In this document: positions 8,135 through 15,795 of the stretch, piece by piece
Numbering within the stretch: position 1 is the stretch's first letter
Layout: each line of letters opens with the position of its first letter
Source: a virus
Direction: 5' to 3' (one strand)
DNA: 30,090 nucleotides
Virus record (IMG/VR): IMGVR_UViG_3300023237_000053
Span: 1-30,090 of that record
Position numbers and translations under genes: made by a program
Notes under the pieces: generated by a model
The model's database searches: none
What the model was told of the DNA's origin: nothing
Seen by the model: only the letters and a program-made list of their open reading frames with translations

Positions 8135-8505
8135 CATCAGCGGGCAAGGTTATTTATGGGGCTTTAAACGGCAATGTGGCTGGCTTAACTAGAGTTAGCC
8201 CCAAGTTTGATGCAAACGTCAGGCCGATGCTGGTTTACTCTGCCCAATCCTTGCCTCCCACTAGAACTAAAACGGCTATTATTGCCAGAAATTACAACGT
8301 AAATCTTACAATTTTTGCAGACACCTACACGGCGTGCGAAGATTTTACCGCTTCGGTAATTGCGCTACTTGAAGTGCTTGGTGGCACAACAGTAAACGGT
8401 AACGCCGTTCGCTACTGCACCACCGCTTTTACTGGCGATATTTTTGAAGAAGAAATAGGATTTGGAACAGACATTACAATTAATCTAACCTTAAACGAAG
8501 GATAA
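8131..8505 (+). CDS. Tail terminator/completion protein (DUF3168-like)
   Basis: This 124-residue protein has the compact alpha-beta plan of tail terminator proteins: an N-terminal helix with KVIYGALNGN, a central strand region LPPTRTKTAIIARNYNVNLTIFA, a helix TYTACEDFTASVIALLEVLGG and a final ITINLTL strand. Its place between a gp10-like protein and the tail tube protein supports the DUF3168/terminator role, capping the tail at the joining end. The ATG overlaps the previous stop. Confidence 0.72.
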   Translation: MTSAGKVIYGALNGNVAGLTRVSPKFDANVRPMLVYSAQSLPPTRTKTAIIARNYNVNLTIFADTYTACEDFTASVIALLEVLGGTTVNGNAVRYCTTAFTGDIFEEEIGFGTDITINLTLNEG

Positions 8506-8508
8506 AAA

Positions 8509-8931
8509 ATGGCAGTATTACAGGGAACAGATCTCTTTGTTTCTGTAGGCGATGATCAAGTGGGCTTTGCGCAGACTTGCTCTATTGTGCTAAACACAGA
8601 AATCATAGATCAAAACACGAAGTCTAACGCAAGTAAATTTGCTTCTCGCAGAGCTGGCAGAAAAACAGGAACTATAAGCACGAATGGGCTTTATGATCCT
8701 TCCGACACAGCGCAAGCGGCGTTAATCACCGCAGCTTTTGCCGATTCAGCTCAGGTCACAGCAAGTTATGGAGTAGCGAATGGTACTACTGAATCTGCTA
8801 CAAACTCCAGATATGTTGGGACCTTTATTATTACTTCACTTGAGTTGAATTCAACAGATAATGAAGACGCTACCTTTACGGCTACGCTTGAAAGTGCTGG
8901 TGCCATAACTCGAGATAATACAGGCGCATGA
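8509..8931 (+). CDS. Major tail tube protein
   Basis: This 140-residue, Thr/Ser/Ala-rich protein is the likely tail tube subunit. It has strand patterns such as GTDLFVSVGDDQVGFAQTCSIVLNTEI, an ASRRAGRKTGTISTNGLYD turn, and a C-terminal YVGTFIITSLELNSTDNEDATFTATLESAG segment typical of TP901-1-type tail proteins. GAAGGATAAAAAATG gives a good ribosome binding site, in line with high expression. It is followed by the frameshifted chaperone pair, the standard tail order. Confidence 0.87.
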   Translation: MAVLQGTDLFVSVGDDQVGFAQTCSIVLNTEIIDQNTKSNASKFASRRAGRKTGTISTNGLYDPSDTAQAALITAAFADSAQVTASYGVANGTTESATNSRYVGTFIITSLELNSTDNEDATFTATLESAGAITRDNTGA

Positions 8932-9239
8932 TAAGGCAGATTCTAATTGAAGGTAAAAAGCGCCCCTTTGTTATGTCTATGGCCACGGTTGAATATTATT
9001 TATTTAATAGAGATGTGCCCTTAGCTGATTTAGCTAAGATTTTTAAAAACATGACCACTAAAGACTTGCCAGAGCTGATTTTGCAGGGCTTTATAGTGGG
9101 CGCTATTTTGGAGGGTAACGAATGTGATTTAACCGTTAAAGACTTGCTAAAAGCGGGTATTAAAGGGGAAATCAACCTCATCAAATTATCTGAAGAACTC
9201 AGTAGCGTTTCGGATGAGGAAAAAGATCAGGGAAAGTAG
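8928..9239 (+). CDS. Tail assembly chaperone, short form (gpG-like)
   Basis: This 103-residue protein ends at TAG 9237-9239 just after a GGGAAAG heptamer. It would be the short chaperone that coats the tape measure protein before tube assembly. It contains helices such as SMATVEYYLFNRDVPLADLAKIFKNM and has an acidic, charged end. The ATG overlaps the tail tube stop. Its place before the tape measure gene and the frameshift site make the assignment strong although the sequence itself is variable in this family. Confidence 0.87.
   Translation: MIRQILIEGKKRPFVMSMATVEYYLFNRDVPLADLAKIFKNMTTKDLPELILQGFIVGAILEGNECDLTVKDLLKAGIKGEINLIKLSEELSSVSDEEKDQGK
9230..9236 (+). promoter_or_regulatory. Programmed -1 frameshift site GGGAAAG
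   Basis: The heptamer G GGA AAG lies in the correct phase (codons GGA 9231-9233 and AAG 9234-9236), directly before the TAG stop of the short chaperone. It is the same heptamer used in lambda G/GT. A -1 slip continues as GTA GAA GGC into an open frame to 9556. A weak stem (9256-9261 with 9272-9278, one bulge) lies downstream. Confidence 0.88.
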
Positions 9240-9556
9240 AAGGCTATGAGAGTAAGCTAACTATTCAGATGGTTCAGCAAACTATGCTAGGTTTAATGGG
9301 TGTCAGTTACGTTGATTACTGCACTATGCCTGTTCGAACTGCTTTCATAGCCATGTCTGGCCATCATCTTGGTGAGAAACATAAAATGCAAATGGAATGG
9401 GCGCAAGCCCGATTTATTGCAAGTGCTATGACAGACACCAGTAGCATTAAGTTTGATTGGGAAAAAGAGGTAGCAGCTAAAAGCGCTGTATTACCGCATG
9501 AAGAATATTTAAAAAGATTTGAGCGAGTATATGGCAAGAACAAGCATACTGGGTAA
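9236..9556 (+). CDS. Tail assembly chaperone, frameshifted extension (T part of gpGT)
   Basis: This frame is read after a -1 shift at 9230-9236 and adds 106 residues (VEGYESKLTIQMVQQTMLGLMG onwards) to the 103-residue short form, giving a fusion of about 209 residues. The frame has no stop between the slip site and 9554. An internal ATG at 9269 exists but has no ribosome binding site, which favours frameshifting over independent initiation. In lambda the GT fusion links the tape measure to the tail tube protein. The 3' end overlaps the tape measure gene by 26 bp. Confidence 0.85.
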   Translation, partial: VEGYESKLTIQMVQQTMLGLMGVSYVDYCTMPVRTAFIAMSGHHLGEKHKMQMEWAQARFIASAMTDTSSIKFDWEKEVAAKSAVLPHEEYLKRFERVYGKNKHTG

Positions 9557-11345
9557 CGTAGCAGTAAAAATAGGGATGCAAAGCGCAGGCTTTAATAAAT
9601 CTCTAAATAAGTCGCTACTAAAATTAAAAAAGTTCGGGAAAAGTGCTGAGAAAATAGGTAAAACTCTTTCCATAGGCTTTACTACGCCGCTCGTTGCAGG
9701 TTTTGCAAAATCTATTATGTTGTTTGATAAGCAGGCTAAAGCCATTGCCCAGGTAGAGCAGGGATTAAAAACTACCGGTAACGCAGCTGGCTTTACGTCT
9801 AAAGAGTTGCAAAAAATGGCCAGTGGGTTGCAGGGTATTACCATCTTTGGCGATGAGGATATTTTAAAAGATGTAACCTCACAGCTCCTAACCTTTACCA
9901 ACATAAGTGGCGATGCCTTTGCACGAACCCAAAAAGCAGCATTAGACTTGGCCACCCGATTAGATGGCGATTTAAAGAGTGCATCTATTCAACTTGGTAA
10001 GGCATTAAATGATCCAGTCGCTAACTTATCTGCATTAAGTAGATCAGGTATTCAGTTCAGCGCCCAGCAAAAGGCGGTTATAAAAGATCTGGCAGACACT
10101 AATCAATTAGCTGCTGCGCAAGCCATTATATTAGATGAATTAGAAAAGCAGTATGGGGGCTCAGCCGAAGCAGCGCGCAAAGCAGGTGCCGGTGGATTGC
10201 AGGCACTAAGCAACAGCTTTGGCGATATTTTAGAACGTGTGGGTGAATCGCTGAATCCTGTACTAAATAGATTAGTAGCCTTTTTTGATGAGATTGCAGT
10301 TAAAGCCAGTAACCTTAGTGATAAACAAATACGTTTAGGTGTAGCTATTGGTATAGCTGTTGCTGCTATTGGTCCAATGATTTACGTGATAGGTCTACTA
10401 GCTACAGCTTTTGTAGCCTTAGCTACGCCTTTAGCGCTAAAAATAGCGGCTATTGTAGCCTTAGCCGTTGGTATAAACTATCTGTACCAGAATGCAGGCG
10501 CTTTGGCTGATCGGTTTGTCTACGCTTTTAACGTTGCAAAAGAAGCGGTGTTGGATATGACGGCTAGCGCTATTGACGCTCTTGCCTCCTTGGTTGGGGT
10601 ATTTGATTCAGTCACGGCTTTAGGCTTAAGAGGTATGGCTGTTGATATGCGTAGTGGTTTAGGTAATATAAAGAAAGACTTTACCGAGTTTAAAGGCTTT
10701 ACGGAAACCCTAACAGATACCATATCTGCTTTGGGTGAAGCTTTTGACAATCTTTTTACAGGCATGCAAGGGGGCTCAAATTCCTCTGGTGGTAGTGGTA
10801 GCCGCCAAAACTTTGGGGAAAACATTGGGCGCGGGTCTGTGCAAGCGGTGGGTTCTGGCCCTGTTGAAACGTTAAGTGGTATTATTGAATTAGCGCCCAT
10901 AGCCGCTGTAAAAATGCAAGAACTTACAAATATGCAGATTGCGCAGTCCCAGGCATTAGCGCAGACGTTTGATCAAATAGCCGATGCCTTCGCCCGAACA
11001 TTTGTAGACGGACTCATGGATATTAAAAATTTTGGCGATGCATTTAAAACATTGGGTAAAACTGTGGTAGCATCACTAAAGGAAATAGCTGCGCAGATGC
11101 TAAAAATGGCTATTATTAAGGGAATCGGGTCAATATTATTCCCTGGCGCTGGTACCTTATTGACAGGCTTTGATTTAGCTAGACAAGCATTTAGTGGACC
11201 AGGTAAAATGAGGGCTGGCGGTGCTGGGGTTGCTAGCGCTGCAAATAAGCAATCATTTAGCGCTAAGCTTTTTATTGATGGCCAAAACGTAAGAACTACA
11301 TACGAGATTGCTAATAGACGATTTAATAGAATTGTGGGGTCGTAA
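9531..11345 (+). CDS. Tape measure protein
   Basis: This 604-residue protein would set tail length and be ejected with DNA. The segment LDLATRLDGDLKSASIQLGKALNDPVANLSALSRSGIQFS is characteristic of the TMP_2 tape measure family. A hydrophobic region near residues 268-315 could span a membrane during ejection. A Gly/Ser linker follows near 410-425. At about 1.5 angstroms per residue the tail would be near 90 nm. ATG 9531 is preferred over TTG 9519. It is directly followed by the tail tip gene. Confidence 0.93.
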   Translation: MARTSILGNVAVKIGMQSAGFNKSLNKSLLKLKKFGKSAEKIGKTLSIGFTTPLVAGFAKSIMLFDKQAKAIAQVEQGLKTTGNAAGFTSKELQKMASGLQGITIFGDEDILKDVTSQLLTFTNISGDAFARTQKAALDLATRLDGDLKSASIQLGKALNDPVANLSALSRSGIQFSAQQKAVIKDLADTNQLAAAQAIILDELEKQYGGSAEAARKAGAGGLQALSNSFGDILERVGESLNPVLNRLVAFFDEIAVKASNLSDKQIRLGVAIGIAVAAIGPMIYVIGLLATAFVALATPLALKIAAIVALAVGINYLYQNAGALADRFVYAFNVAKEAVLDMTASAIDALASLVGVFDSVTALGLRGMAVDMRSGLGNIKKDFTEFKGFTETLTDTISALGEAFDNLFTGMQGGSNSSGGSGSRQNFGENIGRGSVQAVGSGPVETLSGIIELAPIAAVKMQELTNMQIAQSQALAQTFDQIADAFARTFVDGLMDIKNFGDAFKTLGKTVVASLKEIAAQMLKMAIIKGIGSILFPGAGTLLTGFDLARQAFSGPGKMRAGGAGVASAANKQSFSAKLFIDGQNVRTTYEIANRRFNRIVGS

Positions 11346-11348
11346 AAT

Positions 11349-14300
11349 ATGTCATATGGGGAAATAGGCTACATTCGCCACATTGATTATGGTGAAAACT
11401 CTTGGAGAATTGCGCTACTTGAAAAAGATTATACGGGTGGTTCAACTGAATTCAAAGCAGATATGCCTGTTTTTCAGCTAAATTATGTTGAGCAGCCAAC
11501 ACTGTTTGATTCTTTCATGGCTTCCGAATTAACTATTTTTATCAATTTACCTGATATCACGCTAATAAATAATGTAGCTAATTCAGGTGTCGGAAAATAC
11601 TTAGTGACATTAAGTAAGAGTGATGAAATTGTATGGACGGGTTATATAGACCCATCTATTACTTCCTACACCAGTGAGCATGGTTTCATTTCTACGCAGT
11701 TGAGAGCTATTTGCGGTATAGGTTTATGGGAGCGCTTGGGCTATTTGTATGAAGGGTTTACCGATACTATTCAGTTGCCTGCTGAATATTTACCTATCAA
11801 AAATGCTCTTTTAAAATTCGCCCAAAAGTTCAGCCATAACATAAGCTGGGGCGTTTTTGGAGAAAGTGGCGATATTTTAGACGGGTTATCACTTAATGAT
11901 AAAGTGAACCGATCAGGAACTGATGGCGATTATCAAACTATCAGTCAGAAAACGGTAGCCGATCAGATAGCCAAACGCTTTTTAAGCCGCTGGTATCAAT
12001 GGAGGGGTTGGAAGTTAGAGCAGCCCGAAGGGACGCTTCACGATACCGTTTATAAACAATACACCACAGGCGGTACAGGCTTTGATTCTTTAGTTCATGG
12101 GGGCGCTGTTACGGTAACAGATAATGACTTTGTAGATGGATTGTCTACTGATTTTGAAGCAGCTATTTCAAGCAGTATGGTGACTTATAAGCACGGCATG
12201 AATGGAATAATAGATGCGATAAGCACCGATAACACCACAGGCTTTGCTCAGAATTACCTGTATGATTATCAAGATGGGAATAAGATTCTTTTAAGCGGTT
12301 CCATTGCCCCTAAGCAGGCGCAAACTAACAACCCTTTGCTATTTGTGGATTTTATTATATCGGCTGGTGCTGGTGGCCAGACTACTAAATATTGGGATAA
12401 CAGTAATAAAGAATGGATTAATAGTAATCCTCACAATAGAACGTGGCTTATAAACCCCGCATTTTTCCCCTTTACTGTTGAGACTGATGATATACCCGAA
12501 GATTATACCACCTTTGGGGTAACTCTATCTGAAATTTATGTAGGCACATTTTTAAATACAAATACTCGTGGCGCTATATCGGGCAATACCGTTATTAATG
12601 CAAATGTGCAGATAACAGGTAACAGTGATGGTTCAGCTGATTCTAAGGTTACTCAAGCGATTACAGATAATGATGCTGCAGGAACTTATGATCATGGTGA
12701 GCTTTATTTTTCAACGGGTATAGCTGACTTTGATTTATCTGCATTGAAAATAACGGGTTCAACAAACAGAGCTTTATCTATTATTTCCCCAGGTAACACT
12801 ACCGCTGGTTTAGATATAGATGGCTTGACTACCTTAAGTATAAACCGATTTGCAAAAGTAGCAAAGCGGAAAATTCGTGGGGTACTTTTAGACACCAGTT
12901 ATGAGCCATCTAAAACCCTTACTTATGACAGTAAGTCCTATTACTTTTTAGGCGGTAGCGTTGACGGAACAGGCTACTGGCAGGGCGTTTGGCAAGAATT
13001 AAGCTACGCTGATAAATCGGTTACTTTCAGGAATTATACACAAAGCGATGGGAATGCAAATGGTAGCTTACAACAAGGCCAAGGCACACTATTAAATAAC
13101 AGCTTAGCGTTGGCTTTTAATAGAGCCGCGCAAACAGAAAGCGAGCAGCTAACCACACTTACCACGGCCATTGCAGCTGGGGCCACGGTTACAAGTTTAA
13201 CAATTACCGCTATTAATAGTGGTGATGCTATTGCTGCATTAAAATCTGGTTATAAAGTAAATCTACTCAATATAAGAACGGGTTTACAGCAAATTTTTAC
13301 CATTAGTAGTGATTATGTATCTGGGGCCACAAGCCTTTCGGTGAGTAGTGCCACAAGCATTACCGATTTTACGAGTGGTTCAGCCTTGATTTTGAATGGG
13401 GAAAGCTTGCAAAGTTATGTGATTAAAACCGCACAATTTTACACCGCAGGCGTTCAGGCAGCCGATGTGCAAAGCATTGCTACCGTTAGCGGGACTGTTA
13501 GTAATTCAGTTGCAATTACCGCTATACCCGTAAGCGCTTTAAGTTATCAGATTACCGATGGACAAAAATTAAGAATAGTTGATGCTGATGATGCCAACAC
13601 CTTTGATGAGGTTGAAGTTTCTACAGATACAGCAAGTGGCGCAACATCTATTCCGATTCTTAGTACCACATTAACTAATGCCTATAGCTCTGGCGATAGC
13701 GTAGTATTTACTGTGGCTCAATCATCTGGCCTATTATATATTTTAGCGGGTTCGGCTGGCGTGAGTGCTACTAATTCATCTAATAGCGCAAGCACTGCAG
13801 GTACCGCAAGAGATGCCGCGGTAACAGCTAGTAATTTATCTCAGGATGCAAGAGATGCCGCGGAAACCTTTAAAGACAATGCGGAAACTTTTAAAAATAG
13901 TGCAAGTTCAAGTGCGACTGCATCAGCTTCAAGTGCTCAAGCAGCATTAACAGCCAAAACCCAATCAGAGAGTTTTGCATCAAGTGCGAGTGCAAGTGCA
14001 ACCTCAGCCAGCGGATATGCTAGCACTTCTTTAACCGCAAGGAATGATGCACAAACGGCGGCTGGTAGTGCTCAAAGTGCCTTATCTCAAGTAAGTGCAA
14101 GTGTTAACGGCCTAGATACACAGATTGTACTAAAGGGGATTACTAATGCAGACGGCACCACCTCTATGGCGCTTGTTCGTCTGGATACATCACCAAGCAA
14201 TAGCAATGTAACTATTTCAGCAGATGATATTGAAATATCTGGTAAAACTACTTTTTTAAGCGCTATTAGTAGCGCTATTTCATCAGGCGCTATAACTAGC

Positions 14301-15542
14301 CCCGGCGCTAAAGTTACTCGATCAAATAACGCCCCATCTAATGCCGCGTTAAATGATGTTTGGGTAGATACCAATGATGGGAATAAACCATATAGCTACA
14401 ATGGTTCGGTTTGGGAACCTATGTTTACCATAATTGATGGGGGTAATTTAACCACTGGTTCAATTACCGCTGCTAAAATTGCCTCCAATGCCATAACCGC
14501 CGCTAAAATTAGCGCTGGTGCTATTACTACGGATAAGATAAGCGCTGGCGCTATAACCGCTGTAGAGTTAGCAGTGGATGCTATAGAGACAGATAAAATT
14601 AGCGCTGGAGCTATTACTACTGTTAAAATAGCGACATCAACTATTACCGCTGATAAGATAACCTCAGGCGCCATAACCAGTCCTAAGATTGCAGCTGGGG
14701 CTGTAACAGCGGATAAGATAACCGTTACAAACCTATCTGCTGTAAACGCTAACACAGGAAATTTAACGGTAAGTGGCATATTAAAAAGCAATAACTATGT
14801 AGCAAATACCTCAGGTTATGCATTAAATCAGAACGGTACCGCTGAATTTCAATCCGTGACGGTTAAAGGCGTTTTAATTGCTGGAAGTGGTTCTGATATT
14901 GATTGGGATTATGTAAATAATGTTCAAATTATAACAGCGCAGATAGGGGATGCTCAAATCACGTCGGCTAAGATTGCAGATGCTACTATCACGACTGCGA
15001 AGATAGGGGATGCTCAAATCACGTCGGCTAAGATTGCAGATGCTACCATTACGTCGGCGAAGATAGATAGTTTAGACGCTGCTAAAATTAATGCTACTTC
15101 TTTAAGCTCAATAACCACAAGCACAGGAAGCCTTGCTGTTAGTGGCACTTTAACTTTAGGATTAGGTGGTAGTATTGAAATGTCATCAGGTAATACTATA
15201 ACAGATGATGGAATTTCTTTAGAACAAGGTAGTGGAACTAAAATAACAACAGACCCTAGTGTTATAAATTGGGGTAATGATGTATCTATATATGGAACTT
15301 TTCAAGGCGTGGGTGGTCATACATTACAAATAGAAGCTAGTACAATGTCTATAAACGCTAATTTAGACTGTTTTGGTGTAGTTTCGTTAGGTAGTTTAAA
15401 TAGCTCTTTTCGGGGCTCTTACAAATCATCGGACGACTCAGCTGGAATAAGCGCTACAAGAACTTGGACTGATCAATCACTCACGACTCACAGCGTGACC
15501 ATAAAAAATGGACTTATAACTACTTGGACCACAGAAGACTAA
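11349..15542 (+). CDS. Large tail tip / tail fibre protein
   Basis: This 1397-residue protein seems to merge distal tail, tail-hub and fibre functions. The first 400 residues are beta-rich and resemble the distal tail proteins of Bacteroidota phages. Residues 810-930 are an Ala/Ser-rich heptad-like shaft with repeated SSASASATSAS patterns. Residues 1040-1260 carry many I-T-x-x-K-I repeats spaced 10 residues apart, which suggest an elongated trimeric fibre. The end (ISATRTWTDQSL, THSVTIKNGLITTW) looks like a fibre tip module. There is no separate Dit or Tal gene nearby, which supports a composite role. Receptor contact is inferred from position. Confidence 0.82.
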   Translation: MSYGEIGYIRHIDYGENSWRIALLEKDYTGGSTEFKADMPVFQLNYVEQPTLFDSFMASELTIFINLPDITLINNVANSGVGKYLVTLSKSDEIVWTGYIDPSITSYTSEHGFISTQLRAICGIGLWERLGYLYEGFTDTIQLPAEYLPIKNALLKFAQKFSHNISWGVFGESGDILDGLSLNDKVNRSGTDGDYQTISQKTVADQIAKRFLSRWYQWRGWKLEQPEGTLHDTVYKQYTTGGTGFDSLVHGGAVTVTDNDFVDGLSTDFEAAISSSMVTYKHGMNGIIDAISTDNTTGFAQNYLYDYQDGNKILLSGSIAPKQAQTNNPLLFVDFIISAGAGGQTTKYWDNSNKEWINSNPHNRTWLINPAFFPFTVETDDIPEDYTTFGVTLSEIYVGTFLNTNTRGAISGNTVINANVQITGNSDGSADSKVTQAITDNDAAGTYDHGELYFSTGIADFDLSALKITGSTNRALSIISPGNTTAGLDIDGLTTLSINRFAKVAKRKIRGVLLDTSYEPSKTLTYDSKSYYFLGGSVDGTGYWQGVWQELSYADKSVTFRNYTQSDGNANGSLQQGQGTLLNNSLALAFNRAAQTESEQLTTLTTAIAAGATVTSLTITAINSGDAIAALKSGYKVNLLNIRTGLQQIFTISSDYVSGATSLSVSSATSITDFTSGSALILNGESLQSYVIKTAQFYTAGVQAADVQSIATVSGTVSNSVAITAIPVSALSYQITDGQKLRIVDADDANTFDEVEVSTDTASGATSIPILSTTLTNAYSSGDSVVFTVAQSSGLLYILAGSAGVSATNSSNSASTAGTARDAAVTASNLSQDARDAAETFKDNAETFKNSASSSATASASSAQAALTAKTQSESFASSASASATSASGYASTSLTARNDAQTAAGSAQSALSQVSASVNGLDTQIVLKGITNADGTTSMALVRLDTSPSNSNVTISADDIEISGKTTFLSAISSAISSGAITSPGAKVTRSNNAPSNAALNDVWVDTNDGNKPYSYNGSVWEPMFTIIDGGNLTTGSITAAKIASNAITAAKISAGAITTDKISAGAITAVELAVDAIETDKISAGAITTVKIATSTITADKITSGAITSPKIAAGAVTADKITVTNLSAVNANTGNLTVSGILKSNNYVANTSGYALNQNGTAEFQSVTVKGVLIAGSGSDIDWDYVNNVQIITAQIGDAQITSAKIADATITTAKIGDAQITSAKIADATITSAKIDSLDAAKINATSLSSITTSTGSLAVSGTLTLGLGGSIEMSSGNTITDDGISLEQGSGTKITTDPSVINWGNDVSIYGTFQGVGGHTLQIEASTMSINANLDCFGVVSLGSLNSSFRGSYKSSDDSAGISATRTWTDQSLTTHSVTIKNGLITTWTTED
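11701..11744 (+). repeat. 44-bp sequence, copy 1 (tail gene)
   Basis: These 44 bases, in the tail tip gene and encoding LRAICGIGLWERLGY, recur exactly at 28637-28680, in another reading frame. The sequence fits the surrounding protein here, so this copy looks like the original. Confidence 0.95.
14941..15060 (+). repeat. 60-bp tandem duplication in the fibre shaft
   Basis: Two 60-bp units (14941-15000 and 15001-15060) are identical over their first 46 bases and differ at a few of the last 14. They encode two copies of a 20-residue IGDAQITSAKIADATIT-type unit inside the tail tip protein. The near identity points to a recent in-frame duplication. Confidence 0.95.
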
Positions 15543-15733
15543 TGACTATAAATAATTACATAGCGTTTACAGAAAAAAGATTAGAAGCAGAATCAGAACT
15601 ACTTGCAAACTTAAAAGTAGTAACCGCAGATAATGAAAAATTACAATTAACCATAAAGGAGCTAGAAAATGGCAATAGCATTATTAAAACCCCAGCCGAG
15701 GTTAGCACTGCCAGCGCTAACTCTGACGCTTGA
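15542..15733 (+). CDS. Small coiled-coil protein after tail tip gene
   Basis: This 63-residue protein starts at an ATG that overlaps the tail tip stop (TAATG). Residues 7-50 form a clear heptad-like helix (FTEKRLEAESELLANLKVVTADNEKLQLTIKELEN), followed by a polar tail. It may be a tail fibre chaperone or a small structural part, but nothing in the sequence names it. Its last third overlaps another small gene in a different frame. Confidence 0.65.
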   Translation: MTINNYIAFTEKRLEAESELLANLKVVTADNEKLQLTIKELENGNSIIKTPAEVSTASANSDA

Positions 15734-15794
15734 TATCCCTAATTTTGATGGCATAGGCTTCATGATAATTGGAACAACATTTGAGGTAGCATAA
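15669..15794 (+). CDS. 41-residue overlapping small ORF
   Basis: This ORF begins at ATG 15669 after an AAAGGAG site at a good distance (7 bp) and ends one base before the next gene. The product begins MAIALLKPQPRLALPALTL and ends with a strand-like DGIGFMIIGTTFEVA. It overlaps the coiled-coil gene by 65 bp and fills the gap to 15796. The strong ribosome binding site and exact fit between neighbours support it; the function is unknown. Confidence 0.5.
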   Translation: MAIALLKPQPRLALPALTLTLDIPNFDGIGFMIIGTTFEVA

Positions 15795-15795
15795 A

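Noticed and set aside
9269-9556. Independent 95-residue gene starting at ATG 9269
   Set aside because: No ribosome binding site precedes it, and the frame continues upstream to the GGGAAAG slip site. It is better read as the frameshifted part of the chaperone.
14457-14720. Regularly spaced short repeats that could suggest a CRISPR array
   Set aside because: The repeats keep the reading frame and encode the 10-residue ITxxKI units. There are no unique spacers or conserved palindromic repeats.
14396-14791. Long minus-strand frame rich in Ala, Ile and Val
   Set aside because: It is the mirror of the ITxxKI repeats in the tail tip gene. Composition explains its length, and no ribosome binding site or neighbour supports it.
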